Source of the DNA: an uncultured Coriobacteriaceae bacterium
Lineage (GTDB): Bacteria; Actinomycetota; Coriobacteriia; Coriobacteriales; Atopobiaceae
Direction: 5' to 3'
Length of the DNA: 64,000 bases
Assembly: GCA_902778135.1 (NCBI GenBank)
Contig: CACYWP010000007.1
Location: forward strand, 117,323-181,322
A program made the position numbers and the translations under genes. Shown in pieces: positions 26,112 to 33,379 of the stretch (position 1 is the first letter of the stretch; the number at the start of each line of letters is the position of its first letter). The notes beneath the pieces were generated by a model that was given only the letters and a program-made list of their open reading frames with translations, was not told the origin of the DNA and made no database searches.

Positions 26112-27023
26112 ATGTCCTATGCAACAAAGATCGGCGACCTGATCGGCTTCACCCCGCTCGTTGACCTGTCCGCCCTCGTCGGAGGCCGGGCGACGCTGTT
26201 GGGCAAGCGCGAGGCCGCGAACCCGGGCGGCTCGGTCAAGGACCGCATCGCCCGCGCGATGATAGACGCCGCCGAGGCCGATGGCAGCCTGCAGCCGGGA
26301 GGGACGATCATCGAGCCCACCAGCGGTAACACGGGCGTCGGCCTGGCCATGATCGCCGCGGAGCGTGGCTATCACATGATTCTCGTCATGCCCGAGACCA
26401 TGTCCGTCGAGCGTCGCAAGCTCGCCGCGGCCTACGGGGCCGAGCTGGTCCTCACGCCGGGTGCCGAGGGCATGTCGGGTGCCGTCAAACGCGCAGACGC
26501 GCTGGTCGAGGAGATTCCCGGGGCCATCATCGCAGGCCAGTTCGTCAATCCCGCCAACCCCCAGGCGCACTACGAAACGACGGGTCCCGAGATCTGGGAG
26601 GCGACCGACGGTGCCGTTGACGTGCTGGTTGCCGGCGTCGGGACCGGTGGCACCGTGTCTGGTACGGGCAAGTACCTGAAGGAGCAGAAGGCCAGCGTCG
26701 AGGCGGTTGCCGTCGAGCCTGCGGAGTCCCCGGTCCTCTCGGGTGGCGCCCCTGGCTCCCATCGCATCCAGGGCATCGGCGCCGGCTTCGTGCCCAAGAC
26801 CTACGATGCCACGGTCATCGACCGGGTGAGCCAGGTGGCCTCTGACGATGCCATCGCCACCAAGAAGCGCCTCGCAAGGGAGCTGGGCGTGTTCGTCGGC
26901 ATCTCCTCCGGCGCGGCGGTCGCGGCGGCCATCGCACTGGTGGAGACGGGTGGCTACGATGGTAAGACCATCGTAGCGGTGCTGCCTGACACCGGCGAGC
27001 GCTATCTCTCGATGGATGTCTAG
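26112..27023 (+). CDS. cysK: Cysteine synthase A (O-acetylserine sulfhydrylase)
   Basis: A 303-residue PLP enzyme from ATG 26112 with AAGGAGG upstream. Lys43 in NPGGSVKDR forms the Schiff base, PTSGNTG near residue 70 binds the substrate carboxylate, and GVGTGGTVSG near 178 binds the PLP phosphate. It makes cysteine from O-acetylserine and sulfide. Length and all motifs are normal. It is preceded by a good promoter and the cysteine-codon leader, so cysteine-responsive control is likely. Confidence 0.96.
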   Translation: MSYATKIGDLIGFTPLVDLSALVGGRATLLGKREAANPGGSVKDRIARAMIDAAEADGSLQPGGTIIEPTSGNTGVGLAMIAAERGYHMILVMPETMSVERRKLAAAYGAELVLTPGAEGMSGAVKRADALVEEIPGAIIAGQFVNPANPQAHYETTGPEIWEATDGAVDVLVAGVGTGGTVSGTGKYLKEQKASVEAVAVEPAESPVLSGGAPGSHRIQGIGAGFVPKTYDATVIDRVSQVASDDAIATKKRLARELGVFVGISSGAAVAAAIALVETGGYDGKTIVAVLPDTGERYLSMDV

Positions 27024-27058
27024 GGCTTGATACAGGACGCGAAGGCGACGACGCCGGA

Positions 27059-27088
27059 CAGGGGGACGAACGCTTCCGTTCCCCCCTG
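27059..27088 (+). terminator. Hairpin after cysK overlapping second-family repeat
   Basis: CAGGGGG (27059-27065) pairs with CCCCCTG (27082-27088), and the interior contains the GGACGA...TTCC element. It could end cysK transcription, though no T-run follows. Confidence 0.45.
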
Positions 27089-27109
27089 CCCGGACGAAGG
27101 ATTCCGTCC
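27064..27109. repeat. Two second-family palindromes in tandem
   Basis: GGACGAACGCTTCCGTTCC (27064-27082) and GGACGAAGGATTCCGTCC (27092-27109). Both share GGACGAxxGxTTCCGT(T)CC with 8699-8716. Confidence 0.6.
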
Positions 27110-27256
27110 CGCATGTCCGGTCGTTGGGCGCCGGGCGGCCGCCTCTTTCGGCTCCCCAGCCTCGCGTTCATCCCCTGCAGCATGCGTCGCGCGGGGAATC
27201 TTGGCTATGATGGGTGCGTGACCGAAGAACGAAACTCCCACCGATCGGAGCCTCAC

Positions 27257-29302
27257 GTGGATGCGAACTCGCGTAGCATTCTTGGACTGATTGCCGAGAT
27301 GAATACCCGCTTTGTGGTGCCTGTCTACCAGCGCCCCTACTCATGGGGCGAGCAGCAGTGCCTCCAGCTGTGGGATGACATCCTGGCCTGCGGGCGCCGG
27401 CGAGCCTCCTTCCACTTCACGGGCTCCATCGTCACCATCCAGGATGGGACGATGTCGGAGCAGGGTGTGACGCCCCTGTTGCTCATCGACGGGCAGCAGC
27501 GCATCACCACCATCACGTTGCTGCTGGTGGCCTTGGCCCGCCTGGCGGGTGATGGCGGCCAGGCGGACCTGCCGTTCACGCGCGAGGAGATCGTCGACAG
27601 CGGCTATCTGACCAATCATTTCAGGACGGGGGAGGACCACTACAAGCTGACCCTGTCCAAGGGGGACCGTGCGACCTGCCAGTCGCTCATCGACAACCTG
27701 GAGGACCCGGACATCCCGATCGACCCCACCTCGGAGCGCCTGCTGGAGAACCTCGCGTTCTTCGAGCGTCGCGTGGGGGCGCTTGACGACGTGGCCTCGG
27801 TCTGGGCGGGCCTGCAGCGTCTGGAGGTCGTCTCCATCGCGCTCTCGCAGGGACAGGACAACCCGCAAGCCATCTTCGAGTCGATGAACTCCACCGGAAA
27901 GGACCTATCCTCCGCCGACCTCATCCGCAACTTCGTGCTGATGGCCTATCCCGTCGCCGAGCAGTACGACATGTACCAGACCTACTGGCGTCCCATCGAG
28001 GAGATCCTGGGCGCAGGGGCGTACGGCAGCACCTTCGACGACTTCATCCGCAGCTACTTCACCGTGGCCTACGCGCCGGAGTTCATGGCCAAGGCCGACG
28101 TGTACCAGACCTTCAAGCGCTACGTGCTGTTCAACGGCTACCACCGCAACGACCGCATGAAGAACCTCAGCCTGAGGGTCAAGCGCTTCGCCAGCTACTA
28201 TGCGCGCGTCACGACGGGCGAGGTGGACGACGCCGAGGTCGCGGGTGCGCTGCGGACGCTGTCGATGCTGGACATGCCCGTGGTCAACCCGCTGCTGCTG
28301 GCCCTGTTCGACAGCTACGACCACCAGGCCTTCTCGCGCGAGGAGTTCCTCCAGATGGTTGCCACGCTGGAGAGCTACCTCTTCCGCAGGGCTGTGTGCG
28401 ACTGCGAGACCAGCGTGCTGTCCCCGTTCGTCGCATCTCTGATCGCGCGCCTGGATGCCGTGCGCAGCGAGGGGGGCAACGTCGTGGAGGCCCTCTCGGC
28501 GATGCTGCTGAACGAGGCTGGCACGCCGCGGCGCTTCCCGACGGATGCGGAGTTCGAGCGGGCGTTGGCGACGCGCGACTGCTACGGCTTCTCACGTGCC
28601 TTCTACCTGCTGGCCCGCCTGGAGGGGGCGCACGGGTGCTGCCTGCCGCAGCGAGCGGGGTGGACCGTCGAGCACGTCATGCCCGTCCATGCGCTGGGTG
28701 CCCCCGAGTGGCAGGCCGCCTTGGGCGCCAACGCGGAGCGCGCCTTCGAGGAGACCATCAACAGCCTCGGCAACCTGACGCTGACGACGGCCGCCTTCGA
28801 CCTGCAGGAGGGGAGCTTCGAGGACAAGCGCATGCGGGTCGTCGGGGACGAGGGGGACGCGCGCCTGCTCATCTCTGCCGACATCGTCGAGGCGCGGGAA
28901 TGGGGGCCCGGGCAGATACGCGCGCGCACGGAGCGCCTGGTCGAGCTGGCCCTGGGCATCTGGGGCATCCCCGACCTCCCCGAGGAGAAGTGTCGCGCCT
29001 ACCGTCCGTCCCGGCGTGCGTCGGCGGGGGAGCAGGCGAGCTTTGCGGACCTCTTCGACGCGGGCCTGGTCGAGATGGACGACCTGCTGGTCAGCGCCAA
29101 CCCCATGTATCCGGGCAGGGCGACGGTCACCTCGCGCGGCAAGATCATGCTGGCAAACGGCGAGATGTTCGACGACCCGACCGAGGCGTACGAGCGCTTC
29201 CTGACCTCCCAAGGCGCGTCTGTGACCGGTCTGAACGGCTGGATGTACTGGCGCCGCGGCGAGGGCGGACCGCTTCTGGACGCCCTGCGCGAGGGGCTGT
29301 GA
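27257..29302 (+). CDS. GmrSD-like DUF262/DUF1524 nuclease with C-terminal RAMA domain
   Basis: About 681 residues from GTG 27257 (GGAG six bases upstream); GTG 27218, seven bases after a TATGAT box, is an alternative start. The DUF262 ParB/Srx-like NTPase part shows VPVYQRPYSW and LLIDGQQRITT. The DUF1524 His-Me nuclease motif is TVEHVMP (Glu472, His473, Pro476), followed by SLGNLTLTT and a DKR. Residues 594-681 fit the RAMA domain (restriction enzyme and adenine methylase associated): FADLFDAGLVEMDDLL, ATVTSRGKIMLANGEMF, NGWMYWRR. GmrSD enzymes cut modified phage DNA, and RAMA is thought to sense modified bases. A type IV-like defence role is inferred. A GTPase gene follows after 90 bases. 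Confidence 0.85.
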   Translation: MDANSRSILGLIAEMNTRFVVPVYQRPYSWGEQQCLQLWDDILACGRRRASFHFTGSIVTIQDGTMSEQGVTPLLLIDGQQRITTITLLLVALARLAGDGGQADLPFTREEIVDSGYLTNHFRTGEDHYKLTLSKGDRATCQSLIDNLEDPDIPIDPTSERLLENLAFFERRVGALDDVASVWAGLQRLEVVSIALSQGQDNPQAIFESMNSTGKDLSSADLIRNFVLMAYPVAEQYDMYQTYWRPIEEILGAGAYGSTFDDFIRSYFTVAYAPEFMAKADVYQTFKRYVLFNGYHRNDRMKNLSLRVKRFASYYARVTTGEVDDAEVAGALRTLSMLDMPVVNPLLLALFDSYDHQAFSREEFLQMVATLESYLFRRAVCDCETSVLSPFVASLIARLDAVRSEGGNVVEALSAMLLNEAGTPRRFPTDAEFERALATRDCYGFSRAFYLLARLEGAHGCCLPQRAGWTVEHVMPVHALGAPEWQAALGANAERAFEETINSLGNLTLTTAAFDLQEGSFEDKRMRVVGDEGDARLLISADIVEAREWGPGQIRARTERLVELALGIWGIPDLPEEKCRAYRPSRRASAGEQASFADLFDAGLVEMDDLLVSANPMYPGRATVTSRGKIMLANGEMFDDPTEAYERFLTSQGASVTGLNGWMYWRRGEGGPLLDALREGL

Positions 29303-29392
29303 CACCAGGAGCCGTCGCAGGGTGATGGCTGCGGGCCAGCTGCCGACGGGTGGCTCGCGAAGGGACAGTGGCCGACCGATAGGAGGCAGACC

Positions 29393-30574
29393 ATGCAGGA
29401 CTTCGGCAACGTGTTGGTCATTGGCAGCTCGGGCGTGGGCAAGTCGACCCTCATCCGAACGGTGCTGGGGTCCAACGCGCGCGAGACCGTCGACGGAAAG
29501 CGCGAGCAGCTGCGCGTGTACGAGAGCCTGTCGGTGCCCTTCCGCATCATCGACGCCAACGACCTGGAGGGCTCCTTCCTGCGCCGCTGTGCGGCAGCCC
29601 GAGCCGTCAAGCAATGGTCCAAGGACAACGCGCTGGACGGCAACGATGAGAATGACATCAACGTCATCTGGTTCTGCGTCGAGGGAAAGTCGCGCAAGCT
29701 GATCCGCCAGCAGATGGCGGACCTGGCGCGGGCGACCGAGGTCTGGCGCTCGGTGCCGATCATCGTGGTCATCACCAAGTCGTATGCCGAGATGGAGCGT
29801 GCGGACAACGTCGAGCTGGTGCGTGCGACCTGCGAGCGTCGGCGTCGCCTGTCGAACAACCTGCGCGCCATCATCCCCGTTGTCGCGACCACCTACCAGC
29901 TGAACGAGACGACCTTCGTGCCGCCCGAGGGCATACCCGAGCTGATCGAGGCGACCAACGAGACCCTGCCCGAGGGCCTGCGCGCCGCGGGCAAGGACAT
30001 CGAGGCCTTCTCGCTCAAGCGCCGCCGCTCCGTGGCGCGCAGCATCGTTGCGGCATCGGTGGCCGCTGGCGCGACGGTCGGTGCGGTGCCCCTGCCCATA
30101 TCCGATGCCCTGATCCTGACGCCCATCGAGACGGCCGAGGTCAACGCCCTTGCCACGCTGTACGGCATCGGCAAGGGCAGCGCGTCGAAGAAGCTGCTGA
30201 GCACCATCCTGGAGGTCGGCACCGTCAGCACGGCCGCGAAGGCGGCCATCAGCGCACTGAAGGCCATTCCCGGCATCAACCTTGCGGCCAGCGCCCTGAA
30301 CGCCGTCATCGCGGGCAGCATCGTGGCGGCGATGGGCGAGGGGACCATGCACATCTTCGAGCGCATCTACCTGGGCGAGCATACGCTGGATGACACCGAA
30401 TGGGTCCAGAGGGCACTGGAGTCGCGGCTGTCGAAGGACCTCATCGCACAGGGCACCAAGGCCCTTGGCAGGATCTCCTCCGCCGGGTCGCCCAAGCCCA
30501 CGCCCAAGACCGTTGCCGGCATACTGACCGACATGCTGAGCAGGAAGGCCACCGAGGAAGGCAAGGCGGCGTAG
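29393..30574 (+). CDS. P-loop GTPase with DUF697 membrane domain
   Basis: A 393-residue protein from ATG 29393 with AGGAGG upstream. The P-loop is GSSGVGKST at residues 11-19, with a GTPase core up to about residue 190. VVITKSY stands where NKxD is normally found, so base specificity is unusual. Residues 200-330 form the DUF697 region (VPLPISDALILTPIE and alanine/glycine-rich helices likely to insert in the membrane). The C-terminal 60 residues are charged. It lies 90 bases after the RAMA nuclease on the same strand and may share its transcript. A defence link is an inference; DUF697 GTPases also occur in housekeeping contexts. Confidence 0.8.
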   Translation: MQDFGNVLVIGSSGVGKSTLIRTVLGSNARETVDGKREQLRVYESLSVPFRIIDANDLEGSFLRRCAAARAVKQWSKDNALDGNDENDINVIWFCVEGKSRKLIRQQMADLARATEVWRSVPIIVVITKSYAEMERADNVELVRATCERRRRLSNNLRAIIPVVATTYQLNETTFVPPEGIPELIEATNETLPEGLRAAGKDIEAFSLKRRRSVARSIVAASVAAGATVGAVPLPISDALILTPIETAEVNALATLYGIGKGSASKKLLSTILEVGTVSTAAKAAISALKAIPGINLAASALNAVIAGSIVAAMGEGTMHIFERIYLGEHTLDDTEWVQRALESRLSKDLIAQGTKALGRISSAGSPKPTPKTVAGILTDMLSRKATEEGKAA

Positions 30575-30619
30575 CGGGACCCTCCTCTCGAGGACCGACC
30601 CTGGGACCATCGGCTGACA

Positions 30620-30678
30620 AACCTGAAAGGCCTCTCAGCGATGTGGTGGCATGGAGCCTTTCAGCTACCTGACAGGTT
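30620..30678. promoter_or_regulatory. Nested inverted repeat between GTPase and lipoprotein genes
   Basis: CTGAAAGGC (30623-30631) pairs with GCCTTTCAG (30656-30664), and the outer AACCT (30620-30624) and AGGTT (30674-30678) extend the symmetry. It may be a terminator for the GTPase gene (no T-run) or a regulatory stem for the lipoprotein gene. Confidence 0.4.
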
Positions 30679-30733
30679 GGGCTCGTAACCTAGCCTCATG
30701 CACGTTTGGGACGTTCGCAAGGAGGTGGCTCCC

Positions 30734-32071
30734 ATGAGCATGAGGCGAACACGCAAGGGACGGGCGGTCCTGCTGGGCACGGCCCTGGCCCTGGCATTGG
30801 TGGGTTGTGGCACGGCGTCATCCGATGGTGACGCGACGACAGGGGAGACGCAGGCGCAGGAACGGATCGTCGCCGACTCCACGGCTGGAGATTCGGCCAC
30901 GGGGGATGGCGGCAGCGTCGGGCAGCAGGTGACGGCGACGGCCAACGTCACATTGACGGGCGTGATCGATGCCACGGACCTGTTCACCACGCGAGACCTC
31001 GAGCAGGTGGCCGACACGTCAGGTGCCACGGCAATCGCCCTGGCAGACGGGCAAGACGTCCAGATCGTCCAGGAGGGCGTCTACGTCGTCAGCGGCACGG
31101 CGCGCAACGCGACCATCACGGTCGACGTCGACTCCACCGAGAAGGTCCAGATCGTGTTGGACGGGGCTTCCATCACCAACGACGACTTCCCCTGCATCTA
31201 CGTGGTCAGCGCCGACAAGGTCTTCGTGACGACGACCGAAGGCTCTCACAACTCCCTGGAGGTGACGGGTGCCTTCGTGGCCGATGGCGAGACCAACACC
31301 GACGCGGTCATCTTCTCGCGTGATGACCTGGTGCTGAACGGACTGGGTACGCTGGTGGTCACGTCCTCTGACAACGGCATCTCCACCAAGGACGACCTGA
31401 AGGTGACCGGCGGCACCTACGAGGTCACTGCCGCCTCCGACGCGCTGGAGGCCAACGACTCGATTGCCATCGCCGATGGCACCATCTCCGTCTCGACGTC
31501 CAAGGACGGCCTGCATGCCGAAGACGACGAGGACGACACGACGGGCTACATCTACATCTGTGGCGGCACGCTCGGCATAGATGCGGGCAGTGACGGCATA
31601 CAGGCCACGACCTATCTGCAGATAGACGGCGGCAGCGTCACCGTTGTTGCCGGCGAGGGCCTCGAGTCGACGTATGTGCAGGTCAACGGAGGGACGATCG
31701 ACCTGACCGCATCCGATGACGGCATCAACGCCACCAACAAGTCCTCTAGCGTGGGCACGCCCACCATCGACATCAGGGGCGGGAGCATCACCGTGACGAT
31801 GGGTGCGGGCGACACCGACGCGCTGGACGCCAACGGCAACCTCTACATCAGTGGCGGCACCGTCAACATCTCGGCGCAGTTCGCGTTCGACTATGACGGC
31901 GAGGGCGTGCTGAGCGGCGGCGAGGTCTACGTCAATGGCGAGCAGGTGAGCGAGATTGCCGAATCCATGATGATGGGCAGCATGGGTGGCCCCGGAGGCG
32001 ACATGGGCGGCGGTCCGATGATGGGCGGTGGCCCCGGAGGCGGCATGGGCGGCCCGGGCAACTGGGGCTAG
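30734..32071 (+). CDS. Carbohydrate-binding beta-helix lipoprotein (DUF4353/Cthe_2159 family)
   Basis: A 445-residue lipoprotein from ATG 30734 (GGAGGTGG upstream). The signal peptide ends in the lipobox LVGC with Cys25. Residues 110-420 contain repeated parallel beta-helix turns with motifs such as LDGASITN, SSDNGISTKDDLKVTGGTY, SDALEANDSIAIADG and SDGIQATTYLQIDGG, the hallmark of Cthe_2159-type acidic-polysaccharide-binding proteins. The tail is Met/Gly-rich (MGGGPMMGGGPGGG). Its role is likely surface binding of polysaccharide. The methionine-rich tail, which could bind metal, has no assigned function. Confidence 0.87.
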   Translation: MSMRRTRKGRAVLLGTALALALVGCGTASSDGDATTGETQAQERIVADSTAGDSATGDGGSVGQQVTATANVTLTGVIDATDLFTTRDLEQVADTSGATAIALADGQDVQIVQEGVYVVSGTARNATITVDVDSTEKVQIVLDGASITNDDFPCIYVVSADKVFVTTTEGSHNSLEVTGAFVADGETNTDAVIFSRDDLVLNGLGTLVVTSSDNGISTKDDLKVTGGTYEVTAASDALEANDSIAIADGTISVSTSKDGLHAEDDEDDTTGYIYICGGTLGIDAGSDGIQATTYLQIDGGSVTVVAGEGLESTYVQVNGGTIDLTASDDGINATNKSSSVGTPTIDIRGGSITVTMGAGDTDALDANGNLYISGGTVNISAQFAFDYDGEGVLSGGEVYVNGEQVSEIAESMMMGSMGGPGGDMGGGPMMGGGPGGGMGGPGNWG

Positions 32072-32104
32072 GCTGACCCGACGAGACGCTGCTATCACAC
32101 AGCA

Positions 32105-32132
32105 GGGGGCAGGTCGTCTGAGACCTGCCCCC
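32105..32132 (+). terminator. Perfect 11-bp hairpin after lipoprotein gene
   Basis: GGGGGCAGGTC (32105-32115), loop GTCTGA, GACCTGCCCCC (32122-32132). Very stable but not followed by a T-run. Confidence 0.6.
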
Positions 32133-32154
32133 GCCGCGTCGTCTATAGTGGGGC

Positions 32155-32742
32155 ATGGCGACGGCGACCGATGGGATGGACATGGACCTCTACAGCCAGG
32201 TGCAGGCATACGTTCCCTACAACGATCAGGAGCGACGCGACCGGGAGGTGCTGCTTGCGCTGCTGGACGGCGGCCAGGACCTCTACACGCGCGACAACGA
32301 CCTCCACCACCTGACCGCCTCGGCCTGGGTCGTATCCGGGGACCGCGACCTTGTGCTCATGTGCTACCACAACCTCTACGACTCCTGGTCATGGCTGGGC
32401 GGCCATGCGGATGGCGAGCGAGACCTCGCCCGGGTCGCGCTGCGCGAGGTGGCGGAGGAGAGCGGGCTGACGCGCCTGCGTCTCGTCCGCCCGGACATCT
32501 ACTCGCTGGAGATTCTGACGGTGGAAGGGCATGTCCGTCGCGGGGCCTATGTCAGCTCGCACCTGCACCTCAACCTGACCTACCTGGTCGAGGCTGACCC
32601 CACCGAGCCCTTGCGCACGAAGCCCGACGAGAACAGCGCACTGGCGTGGTTCTCACCGCAGGAGGCGGTCGCACGGTCCACCGAGCCGTGGTTTGCCACG
32701 CGCATCTACCCCAAGCTCAACGAACGGATGCATGGCTGGTAG
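32155..32742 (+). CDS. NUDIX hydrolase
   Basis: A 195-residue protein. The Nudix box GxxxxxExxxxxxxREVAEESGL begins at GGHADGERD near residue 82, complete with the REVxEE metal-binding glutamates. N-terminal sequence resembles isopentenyl-diphosphate isomerase-like/ADP-ribose Nudix proteins, but the substrate is not predictable. A TATAGT box lies only five bases before ATG 32155, so the message may be nearly leaderless. An internal ATG 32182 is an alternative start. It precedes the exporter cassette by 130 bases. Confidence 0.9.
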   Translation: MATATDGMDMDLYSQVQAYVPYNDQERRDREVLLALLDGGQDLYTRDNDLHHLTASAWVVSGDRDLVLMCYHNLYDSWSWLGGHADGERDLARVALREVAEESGLTRLRLVRPDIYSLEILTVEGHVRRGAYVSSHLHLNLTYLVEADPTEPLRTKPDENSALAWFSPQEAVARSTEPWFATRIYPKLNERMHGW

Positions 32743-32872
32743 GCCGTGCCCGAGGGCGCCTGTCGCCGCATGTCTATCCCTTCCCGTTGCCTGGCTCCAT
32801 TGGCTCCGCGAGCCGGGCTTGTTGGATATACTCTCCTTATCGAATGGGACTCGAGAGGGAGAGTGTGGTGCC

Positions 32873-33376
32873 ATGGCAGAGCCCACGAGATCCATCTTCA
32901 ACAAGAACGCCACGGAAAAGCTGCACAGTCCAGACGATCTGGACAGGTACGTCCGCGTGACCAGCCCCAGCGTCTGGGTGATACTGATGTCGGTGTTCGC
33001 CCTGATGCTGGGCCTTCTGGCGTGGGGCGTGTTCGGCACGATCTCCACCAGCGTCAGCACGATGGCCACAATCGTCAACGGCAGGACCCTCTGCCTGCTC
33101 GACTCCGAGGCGGCCTCCACGGTCCAGGTGGGCGACCTCGCAAACGTCAATGGCTATCAGATGCACGTGACGTCGGTCGCGACCGTCCCCGTCTCGGTCG
33201 AAGAGGCGAAGGGGATGCTGGTCAGCGATTACCTGGTGGACGAGCTGATGGATGGCGATTGGGCGTATCTGGTCGTCTTGGATAGCGACGAGGAGACGCA
33301 GCTGGTCGAAGGAGTGCCCCTGTCGGTGAGCATCACCACGGAGAGCGTCTCCCCGATTTCGCTGGTGCTGGGGTAG
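32873..33376 (+). CDS. Short NHLM-type secretion (membrane-fusion-like) protein
   Basis: A 167-residue protein starting at ATG 32873 in GTGCCATGG with GAGAGGGAGAG upstream. The N-terminus (NATEKLHSPDDLDRYVRVTS followed by WV) is the conserved start of NHLM bacteriocin-system secretion proteins, and one membrane helix lies at about 34-56. The usual HlyD coiled coil and much of the lipoyl region are missing; typical members are about twice as long. It is followed after three bases by two ABC transporter genes, forming an exporter unit. Confidence 0.82.
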   Translation: MAEPTRSIFNKNATEKLHSPDDLDRYVRVTSPSVWVILMSVFALMLGLLAWGVFGTISTSVSTMATIVNGRTLCLLDSEAASTVQVGDLANVNGYQMHVTSVATVPVSVEEAKGMLVSDYLVDELMDGDWAYLVVLDSDEETQLVEGVPLSVSITTESVSPISLVLG

Positions 33377-33379
33377 GCC

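Noticed and set aside
27113..27256. Longer start for the RAMA nuclease at GTG 27113
   Set aside because: It would run through the palindromic region and a TATGAT box; the added residues are Arg/Pro-rich and not part of DUF262.
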